Below are positions 1 to 10,590 of a stretch of 64,000 nucleotides of DNA, piece after piece. The notes beneath the pieces were generated by a model that worked only from the letters and a program-made list of their open reading frames with translations, had not been told where the DNA came from and ran no database searches. The position numbers and the translations under genes are program-made. This DNA is from Uranotaenia lowii. Its lineage: Eukaryota; Arthropoda; Insecta; Diptera; Culicidae. Position 1 is the stretch's first letter; every line of letters starts with the position of its first letter. Location of the stretch: positions 148,244,843-148,308,842 of the forward strand of contig NC_073693.1 in NCBI RefSeq assembly GCF_029784155.1, given 5' to 3'.

Positions 1-19
1 AGTTTCTACATTTAAAATA

Positions 20-182
20 CCAGACCCCAACGTTTTTCTTTTTTGATTTTTTTACTTTGGGGAGATTTTATAGGTGAAAAATGGCGGATTTTTAAGTGAA
101 AAATCGTAGTTTTTACTTCAAACAGCCACAAAAATTTCATAAAAATATTTTTAAGTTAAATAAAAACGTTGGGGTCCAGAAA
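20..182. repeat. Short imperfect hairpin
   Basis: CCAGACCCCAACGTTTTT near 22-39 is matched in inverted orientation by AAAAACGTTGGGGTCCAG near 163-180. This suggests a small inverted-repeat element or the remains of one. No coding potential is seen, and 183-440 is AT-rich with nothing recognisable. Confidence 0.5.
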
Positions 183-459
183 AACATCTATTAAAAATAT
201 TTTGCTCTGATTTTTTGAATTCAGATGATTCTGTGCTGAGATACAGTGTCCACCGCAAATCCTGTTTTCTAAGAGGCATCCTCGAAAATGCTCCGTCACC
301 GGCTCATTTTTCAATATTTTTCTACGAAAAAATTACTAAATGTTCTTTTAACAATGCTTTGTATAATGCAAAAAAATTGAATACATTTGTTTGAACGATA
401 GCTCTAGAAAAAAATCGTGAAAATGGTGTTTTTTATACCCGTTAGACCCTACCCCCCCC

Positions 460-2627
460 TTAATGACTGCTCTGCAGGTTATTATACTGTTGAATATCCT
501 AATGGGCATACTTGTTTCTCTTCGATTAGAAATCCCTCTACAATTGATTTGGTTCTAACGGATTTAGGCGAGCATTGTAGTCAATTAGTTACTCATGCGG
601 ACCTCGATTCAGACCACCTTCCAGTAACATTTTCTTTATCCCAAAGTCCCATTGAAAACCCTTTAAAATCAACTTTTAACTTTCAAAAGGCTAACTGGGA
701 GCGATATATGAATTTTATTGAACGTAATTTAGATGTAAACGTTCCACTGAATTCAATAGAAGATATTGATTTGGCTGTAGAAAAATTGACAACTGCAATA
801 GTCAATGCTAAAGCCGCTTCAATACCTAAAGTTAAACATAAATTCAATCAACCTTTAATTGATGATGATCTTCAGTTTTTGATACGACTGAAAAACATTC
901 GTCGACGCCAATATCAACGTACTAGAGATCCTTATTTGAAATTAATTTATTGCGACCTTCAAAAAGAGATCAAACGTCGTTTAAATTTCATTCGTTATGA
1001 AAATTTTGCCAAAGCAGTAGAGGACATAAAACCCTACTCAAAGCCATTTTGGAAATTAACTAAAATTTTGAAAAAGCCCCAGAAGCCAATTCCTACTTTG
1101 AAAGATGGGGATAAACTTCTTTTAACTAATTCAGAAAAGGCTCAAAAATTAGCCCAACAATTTGAGTCTGCTCATGATTTTAATTTAAACGTTGTAAGTC
1201 CAATTGATGCTCAAATTTCCCTAGAATTTGATGATATTCTTTCTAAGCAAAATGTGTTTGAAAGTTCTTGTGAGACAAATATTGATGAACTTAAATTGAT
1301 TTTCAAAAAATTTAAAAATATGAAAGCTCCAGGGGAAGATGGGATTTTCTATATTCTTCTTAAAAAGTTGCCTGAAAGCACTTTAAATTTTTTAGTTAAA
1401 ATTTTCAACAAATGTTTTCACTTGGCCTATTTTCCCAATAAATGGAAAAATGCCAAAGTAACTCCAATTTTGAAACCTGGAAAAAGTGCTTCAGAGCCTT
1501 CAAGTTATCGACCAATTAGTTTGCTTCCATCTTTAAGTAAACTATTTGAGAGAGTTATTTTGAATAGAATGATGATTCACATTAATCAGAATTCCATTTT
1601 CCCTGATGAACAATTTGGTTTTCGTCATGGACATTCTACTACACATCAACTTTTGAGTGTAACTAATATGATTAACGCTAGCAAATCTGAAGGTTATTCA
1701 ACTGGTGTTGCTCTTCTTGATATTGAAAAAGCTTTTGACAGTGTTTGGCACAAAGGTTTAGTAGCTAAATTAGCTCGATTTGATTTTCCTGTATATCTCA
1801 CCAAAATTATTCAAAATTATTTGACTAGCCGAACCTTACAAGTAAGCTATCAAAATTCATGCTCTGAAAGGACACCCATTAGAGCTGGTGTCCCTCAAGG
1901 CAGTATACTTGGGCCAATTTTATACAATATTTTTACTTCTGATCTTCCTGATGTACCAGAAGGAAAAGGTAGAAGATTATTTGCTGATGATACTTTGCTT
2001 TCAGCAAAAGGTCGAAATTTACGGGTGGTACGCAGTAGATTGCAACAAAATTTAAATTCCTTTTTGAATTACTTGAAAATGTGGAAAATTTCTCCTAACG
2101 CTTCCAAAACTCAACTAATTTTATTTCCCCATAAGCCAAGAGCAAATTTTTTAAAACCTAATGAAAATCATTCCATAACTTTTAATGGGGTTTCATTAGA
2201 ATGGTCTGATCACGTGAAGTACTTGGGACTTACACTTGATCGGAATCTTACTTTTAAAAATCACATTGAAGATATTCAATCTAAATGTAATAAATACACT
2301 AAATCTCTTTATTCTCTCATCAACAGGAAATCCCGGTTGTGTCTGCGAAATAAGATGCTCATCTACAAACAAGTTTTCCGACCAGCGATCATGTATGCAG
2401 TTCCGATTTGGTCTAGCTGCTGCGCGACGAGGAAGAAAGTCATCCAGAGGATTCAGAACAAAGTTCTGAAAATGATTTTGCGGCTTCCACCTTGGCACAG
2501 CACCGAAGATCTTCATCGGATTGCGGGCATTGAATCTATCGAAGAGATGGCCAACAAAATCATCTCCAACTTCAGAGGCAAATCGATGCAGTCTTCCATC
2601 GCAGAGATTCGTTCTCTTTATGTTTAG
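460..2627 (+). CDS. Partial ORF2 of a Jockey-clade LINE (endonuclease C-terminus plus reverse transcriptase)
   Basis: The product would nick target DNA and reverse-transcribe the element RNA; only the last part of the endonuclease remains. Visible in order: the end of the APE-type endonuclease (STIDLVLTD, then SDHLPVTF with the catalytic SDH), RT motif KAPGEDGI, the SYRPISLLP block, FGFRHGHST, motif A LLDIEKAFDSVWH with the catalytic Asp, GVPQGSILGPILYNIF, and motif C LFADDTLL with the two catalytic Asp. A thumb-like C-terminal region follows, ending at the stop at 2625-2627. The open frame extends up to 417, but its first dozen or so codons come from flanking C-rich repeat DNA. That Met is accidental and the true gene start is lost. 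No frameshift or stop was seen. Family order and the FADD box fit the Jockey clade; the exact family is not known. Confidence 0.93.
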
Positions 2628-2872
2628 TTTAATTTTAAGATAGTGTTTAGTTTTAAGTATAAAATATTTTTGCTATTACAGGATGTTCTCCTACATTAAA
2701 AACTTGATTGCGCTCAGCAAATTTAAATCTTATAAATAAATTTTTATAATCTAGTTACTTATAGGGCTATGAACAGTTCATTATTGAGCTGAACACCTAG
2801 TTTAATGCAATAATGTAATATAAGTGTAATCATGATTTGATACAAATAAAGACATATTTAAAAAAAAAAAAA
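460..2872 (+). mobile_element. 5'-truncated Jockey-type non-LTR retrotransposon
   Basis: The copy starts inside the endonuclease domain, at a junction with a C-rich stretch (441-460). It runs through the reverse transcriptase to a 3' UTR that ends in AATAAA (about 2846) and an A-run (about 2860-2872). Truncation at the 5' end plus a poly(A) tail is the signature of target-primed reverse transcription. No clear target-site duplication was found by eye. The frame has no stops, so the insertion looks fairly recent. Without its promoter and ORF1 it cannot be autonomous. Confidence 0.93.
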
Positions 2873-5005
2873 AGCTCCTCAAAATAGTAGATATGAGATG
2901 AAATAAAAAATATTAAACACAGCGATGATCTTACCACTAAAAAGAATAATCGGAGGTAAATTCTACGCGCCATGTACGATAAAATCGACAATAGAGATTA
3001 AAAACTGACTTTGAGAAGAGGCTTGTCAAGATCCAAAAGAAAAAAAGTCTTTCGAGTGAAAAAAAACGGAGCAAAAAATATAGCGCAATATTATTTCATA
3101 TCATCAGGATAATATTCCTCCCATTATCGTGGCATCACTTCGCGCTCATTTCGCTTGAACGGGCGAAATTTTCCGGAACAAGTGCAAATGAAATTTGGTG
3201 AAGGTTGTGGTGAGAGCTTTTCTTTCATGTAGGTAGGCATCTCGACAAGGAAGAAAGGAAAAAAAACCGCCCATACGCGTTTAGGGTGAACGAGGAAAAT
3301 TTGATGTTAATAGAGACGACAACAGACAACATATTTCTTTCTTGAATGTGCGTTTCCAGCGTTTTTTTTTTTTGCTTTTTTCACATGCTGTCGGAACACT
3401 CGGAAGTTGACAGGGATCGATTTTTATCTTGACGCTGCGAGAGCTAGCACGCGACTTGTGGCACGCAGAAGAATGTTTTTAGAAGTCGTTACAGTTTATT
3501 TTTCTACTCACGGGGAGGCCCACGGAGCATCATGAAAATGTAATAAACAACTTCCATGTCTATTTAGAGCATATTAAGGTTTGCTTTTCTGCTTTGTTTT
3601 GCCAGCCTTATGTCGACATTTTTGGAGGATTAAGACAGATAACGATTTCAAAAAAATCTTGTAATTATTGGATAACTCAGTCGTACGACTGTTAAATATT
3701 TAAAGACTTAGGATGATTTTAGATCAGTTCAGAGTTTCTTCTTTTTTCAATTTAAGTTGAGTTACAAATGAAAGTTTCAGTTTGTTCGTTGGTATTTGTA
3801 ATGCTAACGTCGAACACTTTTATCAAATGCAAATTTAATCCAGACCGCAAGTAATTGCCTACTTCAAGGATAGGTGAATAAGTCGATAATTGATTGCGCT
3901 CATAAATTTTCATTCCGGTTGATTTTTTCTCATTAATACGACTACTTTGAAATAAAAAAAAACGAAAATAACCCAACCAAATCCAGCTTCTGGAATGCAC
4001 TCTGATGAGATTATCCAATTAAACAAACAATTGAGTTTGTTTTCGAGTGGATGCCAGAAAATATGAAGCATCGTGCTTAACACGGCCGGCATGCATTTTG
4101 ACCCCTCTTCTGATTCGAAGTGTGATGTTCAATTTTTATTGCATATTCCGTTCCGTATTCAGGCAATGTTGCTCTCGAATGATGCAAATCAATGGACCTT
4201 GTCCGGCGCGGGTACCCGTTTCGAAAATTCTAATTTACATGCAAATGGTGTGGAAAAATCAGTTAACACAATCATCATTCGGAATGGTGCCGCTGACCGG
4301 ATCAAATTTATGAGTATTTATTGTCCTGTGTTTGCGAACATGCATCGTTCATTAAGTTTGGTGCCACAAATTGATAAGCTGTTATCGCATTATAGATGAC
4401 CGCAGAAAACTTTTCCGTCGGCACCATAAATTGCTTGAATATGATAGACCGTTCGGAGAACTTCGAGGGAAAGGGAATGCAGCTTTTCAGAAGAGAAAAT
4501 TCAATTCGGTTCAAAATATTATCATCATCAAATTTATCAATATAGTTTTTTTGTCTAAATGAAAACTATTAAAGGGAGCAATCCCGAAAAAATCAATGTT
4601 TAGACAGACACTTTACAATGATAGCATTAATAAGGGCGAAATCCAAGTATTGAACGATATATTCAAAGAACAAATGTATCGGTTGTTTTTGTTGCCACAA
4701 ATAGCAATAAAAAATTTGAAAGAGATTCATTTAGTCCTGAATAAGCGTAACGACTTTTTATTTTGTATGTATTTAACCTTGAAAAAATTCTCATTGAATT
4801 CAGATTATTTATTTTGCAATGGTTGAAATGATGGTCTTAAAGACGCCTTAATTTATGCAACGGAATTTAACAGAAACTAGACTGGCCTGCATTTTATATC
4901 GAAAAACTCCATTTGATGTGTCATGTAAACCAAAGATTATGGTCGGTTAAATCAGTTGAACTATTTTATTACAGATTTGTTGATTGCTAAGAATCAGGAC
5001 AGTTC
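2873..5005. other. Unassigned intronic sequence
   Basis: No gene or element is recognised. The stretch 3,100-3,540 is more complex and slightly GC-richer than its surroundings. Two overlapping open frames at 4,047-4,399 (up to 108 codons) match no family I know and have no codon or splice context. I treat the block as ancestral intron, with AT-rich filler at 4,560-5,000. Confidence 0.4.
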
Positions 5006-5010
5006 AGCAT

Positions 5011-5770
5011 TAGACTGCCCCAAATTTGTATGAGAAATTTCAAGCTTGCGAAATGTTATGCGCTGCAGGCTTAAATTGATCCTAGGCCTAGTACAAGGTC
5101 TCATCAAATTTGGGCCAGATCGGATCATGGGAAGGGGTCGCTCAGCGAGCCTAAAGTTTGTATGGGATTTTGATACATTTTGTTCGGGAGGAACATGAAA
5201 AACCAGTTTTTTATCAATAACTCTGGTCTCCTTTGGTCGATTTCTTTTGAAAACAGTTTTTCTGAAAGCCTAAACTTTGACAAATATTTCATCCGACGAC
5301 TGCATTTTGAGTCGACTTATGATAAAAAAGTTATTAAACTTCGAAAATGGGATAACTTTTTTCAGGGTGATATTCATCAATGTTAATGCTGCATCATAAT
5401 GTTCGAAGCAGTGTCTCTCATTAATAGTGATGAATACCACCCTTAAAAAAGATAACTATTTTTTGAAGCTTAATAACTTGTGTGTCTTTGCTTAAATCCA
5501 AATGCAGTCTTGGGATGAAATATTTGTCAAAGTTTAGGCTTTCAGAAAAACCGTTTTCAAAAGAAATCGGCCGAAAGGAATCAAAGTTATTCATAAAAAA
5601 CTGGTTTTTCATGTTCCTCCCGAACAAAATGTATCTAAATCCCATACAAATTTAAGGCTCGTTGAGCGACCCCTTCCCATAATCCGATCTGGCCCATATT
5701 TGGCATGAAACCTTGTTCTATGCCTAGGATCAATTGAAGCACATAACCTTTTCAAATGTCGGTTATTCAG
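5011..5770. repeat. Long palindromic element with about 350-bp arms
   Basis: The left arm (about 5,011-5,385) and right arm (about 5,425-5,760) are inverted copies separated by about 40 bp. Shared landmarks include GACCCCTTCCCAT, the ACAAAATGTAT/CGGGAGGAACATG region and GGATCAATT. The left outer end reads TAGACTGCCCCAAATTTGTA. A related copy ends with the complement of that sequence at 32,447-32,466. This behaves like a foldback-type MITE. The open frames in both arms are mirror images and are not genes. Confidence 0.85.
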
Positions 5771-6185
5771 CATGTTTTCAAATTTTTCAAAAATCGATAC
5801 ATTTCAATTTCGCATAAATTAGTACGGTCTATCGAAAATCTCTATGAATGCTGAAAAAAAATACTTTCAGAACTCCTGGCTGGCTTTTCTGTTTAGAATC
5901 CACAACTTTTGTGGAATATTTTGAAAGCTTCACTGAAAACCTTTACAGTGCTTTTAAGAAATACTAATAATAAAAACAGACTGGTTTCATCCTGGTTTTG
6001 TTTCATTCATGCTTGGGTAAAGGACTTGAAGTCGAAAATTTCTTTTCGAATATTTCCAGTTATATTTTAAACAATTTTGAAACTTATTACATACATATAT
6101 AGCTATGACTTTAACTGAATGATTTTTATAAATTTAGGAGTAAAAATAGTTGAAAAGTGTAAAAGACGTTATCCGAGCCAAGTTA
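5771..6185. other. AT-rich stretch, nothing recognised
   Basis: This is low-complexity AT-rich sequence without an open frame or a repeat pairing that I can see. Confidence 0.4.
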
Positions 6186-6700
6186 TGTAAACTGGGGTTA
6201 CTTTGATCATCGTCAACATGATATTTTTCCACATAATCATCATTTATAAAGTCTTAAGTTGTAATATCTGAAATCTGTTTTCTACGTTTGATACGTATGT
6301 TTTAAGTTTAAAATCACAAAAAAAAGTTTTTTTGGAAATTTTTCTGTAAGAATGAATTTCATTTCAAAATCTTTAAATATATATTTTTTCAAAGACCCGC
6401 AGACAAACACTTCTCCTCATAAATCAAAGCATTAAAAATAATGTTTTTTTTTTTGTAAAAGTTAAACTTTTCCTATGTTTATGTATAGTTCGAATTGTAT
6501 TTCAAAGGTCATTTTGTGTTAAATTTTTGATATTTTACAAATAGAGATATTTTCCAAGAGAAAGCCTGTCTCGGACAAATAAATAGAAACCCTATCAAAT
6601 GGTAAAGTTTTGAAGAAAAAAATGGGAAATAGTATGAACGCTTTATAAAAAAGGAAATAAATTGGAAGAACCATCTTGCTGCTTAAAACCATCGTTCTAG
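6186..6700. mobile_element. Diverged copy of the GTAAACTGGGGGAACTTTGA element family
   Basis: It begins GTAAACTGGGGTTACTTTGA and then follows the same order of landmarks as the copy at 33,245: ACATAATCATCATT, CTACGTTTGA, an ACAAACA..TCTCCT block, and CCTATCAAATGGTAAA matching CATATCAAACGGTTAA. The right boundary is not clear. No transposase is present. Confidence 0.65.
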
Positions 6701-8170
6701 TTTAAAAAAAAATAGATAAAAATATAGCATGGAAAAAATGAAAAATAAATTTAAAAAAAATGATTTTAATTATATTGTATAAATAATAAAAAAAAGTTTC
6801 ACTCAAATCCCTTTTTATTTTTGTCAATTTATAAAAAATTATCCAAAATAATATTCTTTATTCTTCGATAGAAAAGTGCTAAAAAATTCGTTTGAGGCAT
6901 TTAAATATTTCAGGAACACCATCTTTAAAAGTAAAATTATAATTTCGTATAAACCAGCATTAAAACTAAATGCAGAAAATTCAGTGCACAACCAAATTAA
7001 ATATATTATTAAAATTTCATCAGAAATAAAAATGAATAAAATCAAACTTTTCTAATTGAAACCAAATTACGCTAGGTTTGATTCAAAAATTTAATTTTAA
7101 ATTTATCAGTATTGATTAAAATTGATTATTGATAACTGATCTACTAAACAACCTGCATGAAAAAAAAGATTTGCATATATTTTCTATTCTTCAGATAATG
7201 AAGAATCCCGATATTTTCATGCTATTATAGTTTTTGAAATACAACGCTTTAATGAAAATTTCATTCTACAATTTTCAGGAATGTCAATAGATAAAGTAAC
7301 AACTAATTCTAACATCATTAAAGAAAGTCTTTTTAAGTATTTGACAACTCAACTTTTATGCTGAAACAAATGGATTTCAATAAGGCTTTGAGAAACTTCA
7401 AAGATTCCATTCGGTTAAAATATTCAAATCCTTTAAAATTCTCGTGTTATGCAGAGTTCGGAAAAAGAGACAAAAAAAAACTTCAATATCTAACTATTCT
7501 CTCAGAATGTCAAAATATCTGAATTTATAGTATTTGCAAAAGTTATCTCAAAACATGAGCTGATAGAAAATTTGCTCTTAAATTCTTTGCACATAGGAAA
7601 AAAGTGAATTTTGTTGCCTAGTGAAATCGATTTAAGATTGGAAAGAAAGAAGATTTTTATATTCACAGAGTGTTTATTGATGGATGTCAGAGTTGAATGT
7701 TTTTTTCTATCAAATAGTTACTAATTTCAAGTTAAAGTTCAAATAAAACTTATTTTCGGAATGATAACTAAGTTTAATATTTGAATTAAATCATATTCGT
7801 TCAAATCATTATTCAAACTTCTTTCAGAAAAAAAATTACTTTTTTCATTTTGAATTGAAGTGAAGTTGCTCATTCAAAAAACTTTTTAAATATAAATAAT
7901 TCTAAATTTGGTTTTCAATATCAATGCATTAACATTATGCATTATACATAATACATAAATAAGGAAAACTAACTACTTAACCCCGGGGGGGACCCCGTTC
8001 GCTTGGCTTGTATGCTGGTTAAATTTCATTCGTTTTAGTAGCTAAATTTTTTGGCCGTGTTTCAATTCAAATGCATCATCATTGTCCATCATTCAAATAC
8101 CAATGTGTTTGAAAAAAAAACGTAAGAAGGAATTTAGTCTTGAAGATATACTTGTTATATTGATTTTTTT
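6701..8170. other. AT-rich intron sequence, nothing recognised
   Basis: The sequence is long and AT-rich with many homopolymer A/T runs. The only compositional oddity is a short CCCCGGGGGGGACCCC block at about 7,981-7,996, just after a run of ATTATGCATTATACATAATA-type palindromic sequence. Confidence 0.4.
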
Positions 8171-8171
8171 T

Positions 8172-8348
8172 TTGTATCGATCATAGTCGTTTGACATCTT
8201 TATGTCATTCGCAACTTATATCAACGATGCAGTTGGCGGACAGTCATTGAAAAACTTATCCGGTAAAACTGTGATCGATGTTTACTCTTGGGCTCGAACA
8301 CACGGACATCGGTTCAGGGAGAACTGACTTGCCAACTGAAATATTGCG
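8172..8348 (-). mobile_element. tRNA-derived SINE, family A (copy 1)
   Basis: The complement carries a tRNA-like head with box B (GTTCGAGCCC-like; plus strand GGGCTCGAAC at 8,290-8,299) and a body shared with the copies at 9,671, 37,513 and 43,268. Shared body blocks are AGTTGGCGGACAGT, AACTTATCCGG and CATCTTTATG near the tail. This copy is diverged at box A. Confidence 0.8.
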
Positions 8349-8366
8349 AGTTTCATCAGACTTAGT

Positions 8367-8720
8367 GTGGTATCGTAAACTGGGGGAAATTTGTTCATTG
8401 GGGTAACGTTGACCAACATGAAATTTTTCAAATAATCTTCATTAACTCAGTCTACAGTAAAAATTTCTTATAACTTTTGTCTACGTTTGAAAGTCTATAA
8501 ATTGATTTTCGAATAGGCAAAATTTTTGCTGTGAGTAAAAAGGGTATTAAAAAATCTTAAAATATCTATTTTTTTTTTATTTCGAAGGCTCGGAAACAAG
8601 CATCCACCTGATGAAATCCTACATTTTGAAACAAACAGGTTGTTTAATGAATAATTTGTATTGTTTATTGTTTACAAAATAAAACCAACTGATTTAAGGG
8701 TCTTAATGGTTTACTTAAAT
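8367..8720. mobile_element. Fragment of the GTAAACTGGGGGAA element family
   Basis: Starting GTAAACTGGGGGAAATTTGT, it follows the 33,245 copy through CATTAACT..AGT, CTACGTTTGAAAG and GGTTGTTTAATG. It looks truncated on the right. It carries no coding sequence. Confidence 0.65.
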
Positions 8721-8948
8721 CTAGGTCAACCTAAACGTATGTACATTCGAAGATTTCTAATTAGTTATTCCTTAACTGGTCACTTTTGTTAGATTTGATC
8801 AAGCGTTTAAATGTTGCGGTTGAGAGGATAAAGTCAAAAAGAGTATAATGGCGTAGGAAGCTTATTTTTGCGGAACGTAGCTGTATCTCGAAACCGGAAT
8901 GTCTCGATCAATGATATAATGTTCGAGAAAATATGTACTAAATAATAA

Positions 8949-9181
8949 GCCGACTATAGTCTAGAGGATAGCCTTCTGGTATTTTAAGCTAGATCATGAG
9001 ATCGAATCCCGGTCCGGGCACACGTAGTATTGTTTCTGTGGGCTGGTGGTTTTATTGTTTACCAGATGCTAGCCATCATATTCTCGAAAGATGTAGCTTA
9101 GGTTAAGTAATTAGATCTCTTCAAAGAAACATGAAGTTTCACTGAGATCCCTTATGTTTGAGTGTAATTGAACTTGATTAG
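8949..9181 (+). mobile_element. tRNA-derived SINE, family B, with target duplication
   Basis: The head resembles a tRNA gene: a box-A-like TAGTCTAGAGGATAG (about 8,957-8,971) and a box B GATCGAATCCC followed by GGTCCGGGCA. A non-tRNA body follows, and the element ends in AT-rich sequence. The 8-bp AATAATAA directly flanks both sides (8,941-8,948 and 9,182-9,189), as expected of an L1-style insertion. The tRNA-like part lacks a proper cloverleaf and is not counted as a tRNA gene. Confidence 0.82.
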
Positions 9182-9189
9182 AATAATAA

Positions 9190-9670
9190 CAAGGTGTGAA
9201 AATCTTTTTTATCGTTTTGAAATGTATTCACATGAAAAAATGAATCAAGAATGAATTGACCCCAGAGTCAAAAAAAAAAAAATTATACCTCTAAACATCT
9301 TTTTATCATTGCTTAGCATGAAATCACCTATATTTGCTCATCCAATAATTTACCGGATAAAAAAGATTCATGAATAGTTTTTATCTTGAAGTTAGAAAAT
9401 TGCGCCTTTAGGTATGCAATGTGTTACCAAACAGCGTAACAATGGCAAGAGATTGGCGTGTTATAAGTTTTTTCCGTGTTTACCCCCTCGTTCCTATTCC
9501 TTGTTATGCTGCATGGGTCGTCATAAGAATGACAGGTTGCCATGAGTAATATTGGCAACACTGGAAAACTGCGCATAGCGGACAGAAAAAAATTAAACAT
9601 CGAGAAAAAACGGGATGTTGTTTCGAGGTGGAAGTGGATCTGCTCGAGGAGTTGGATTGCGACCACGATC
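9190..9670. other. Unassigned sequence
   Basis: No gene or repeat is recognised. Short open frames on both strands at 9,424-9,760 overlap the neighbouring SINE and have no family resemblance. Confidence 0.35.
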
Positions 9671-9862
9671 TTTTTTTTTTTTTGTTTCGATTATAGTCGT
9701 TTTACCATCTTTATGGCTTTCGCGACTTTATCAGCGTTGCAGTTGGCGGATCGTTATTGAAAAACTTATCCGGTACAACTGTGTTCGATGTTTGCTCTTG
9801 GGCTCGAACTCGCGGACATCTGCTCAGGAGACAACAGACTTGCCAATTGAGCTATATCACAC
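9671..9862 (-). mobile_element. tRNA-derived SINE, family A (copy 2)
   Basis: The complement reads from TAGCTCAATTGGCAAGTC (box A) through GTTCGAGCCC (box B), AACTTATCCGG-complement and AGTTGGCGGA-complement. It ends in a long A-run, seen as the T-run at 9,671-9,683. It is one of the better-preserved copies. Open frames across it are incidental. Confidence 0.85.
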
Positions 9863-9879
9863 GATCGAAAACAGGCCAT

Positions 9880-10073
9880 CGTCTGCGTTACCGGAAAACT
9901 ACAAAAGAGGCCCGTGCGTCACGTGAGACGTCTTCCGGTTGAAGGGTCAAGCCAAACGACCCCAAAAGAAATCGCTCACCAGAGTCGTCTATCGCTACTA
10001 GTCATCCGAGCTCAAGGAGTCCGTTCGATGCTGCTGACTCCGAAACCGACCACTTTAGTACTCGCCACCTCTA
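9880..10073 (+). pseudogene. Coding-like fragment, left half (unidentified)
   Basis: This stretch is GC-richer than its surroundings. One frame gives a Ser/Asp-rich segment (NDPKRNRSPESS, then SHPSSRSPFDAADSETDHFS) that reads more like real protein than intron. It continues beyond the 10,074-10,460 insertion into 10,469-10,590, where stops appear. It could be the remains of a retrotransposon gag or C-terminal region, or of a host exon copy. I cannot identify it. Confidence 0.3.
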
Positions 10074-10460
10074 CAAGGTTGTCGAAAAAAATCTGTGTTT
10101 TGACGAAAAAAAATTCTGACTTTCTGTGATTTTTCCCAAAAAATCTGTGACGATTTTCTGTGATGCTTTTTTTCATCAATTTCATTGTCATGTCATGTCA
10201 AATTGCGTATTTTTTACATTTTACTTAAGAAAAATCAATCACCATTATCAATTTTGTCATGTTTCTCCAATTCAAAGATAATTATCGAAAATTTGAATTG
10301 ACATAAAAAAATTAATTTTGAAAAAACGTCCAAAATTTTTAAATTTTGTTAAATCTGTGAATATTCCAAAAATTCAGTGTTCTGTGACACAGATTGTGTG
10401 ATGAAATTCGGCTCAAAATTCTGTGAAATTATAGATTTTTCTGTGATTTCTGCAACCTTG
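10074..10460. mobile_element. Small hAT-type MITE with 8-bp target duplication
   Basis: The ends are inverted: CAAGGTTGTCGAAA at 10,074 and the complement CAAGGTTGCAGAAA at 10,460. Both sides carry the direct repeat CACCTCTA (10,066-10,073 and 10,461-10,468). An 8-bp duplication with short CA..TG ends is characteristic of the hAT superfamily. The 387-bp interior is AT-rich, repeats TCTGTGA-type words and encodes nothing. Confidence 0.88.
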
Positions 10461-10468
10461 CACCTCTA

Positions 10469-10590
10469 AAGCCGTCCAGGTTCACCCATCATCTAAGCTA
10501 TCGGTAGCCGCTATCCGTCCGGCCTTGGTCCCATACCATCCGGGATATGAGCACCCTGAATGAAGGATCAGGCATCCTTCAACTTAAAAA
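10469..10590 (+). pseudogene. Coding-like fragment, right half (unidentified)
   Basis: This continues the GC-richer block interrupted at 10,074-10,460. Removing that insertion and one copy of CACCTCTA restores a continuous sequence. The reading frame then meets stops, so the fragment is dead. No family is recognised. Confidence 0.3.

Noticed and set aside
5180..5645. Paired frames with MFGRNMKNQFF and GFRYILFGRNMKNQFF
   Set aside because: These are mirror-image arms of a palindromic repeat; a third copy at 32.2 kb lacks the frame.
9001..9020. A tRNA gene suggested by GATCGAATCCCGGTCC
   Set aside because: The head lacks proper acceptor pairing. It is followed by a SINE body and flanked by an 8-bp duplication.
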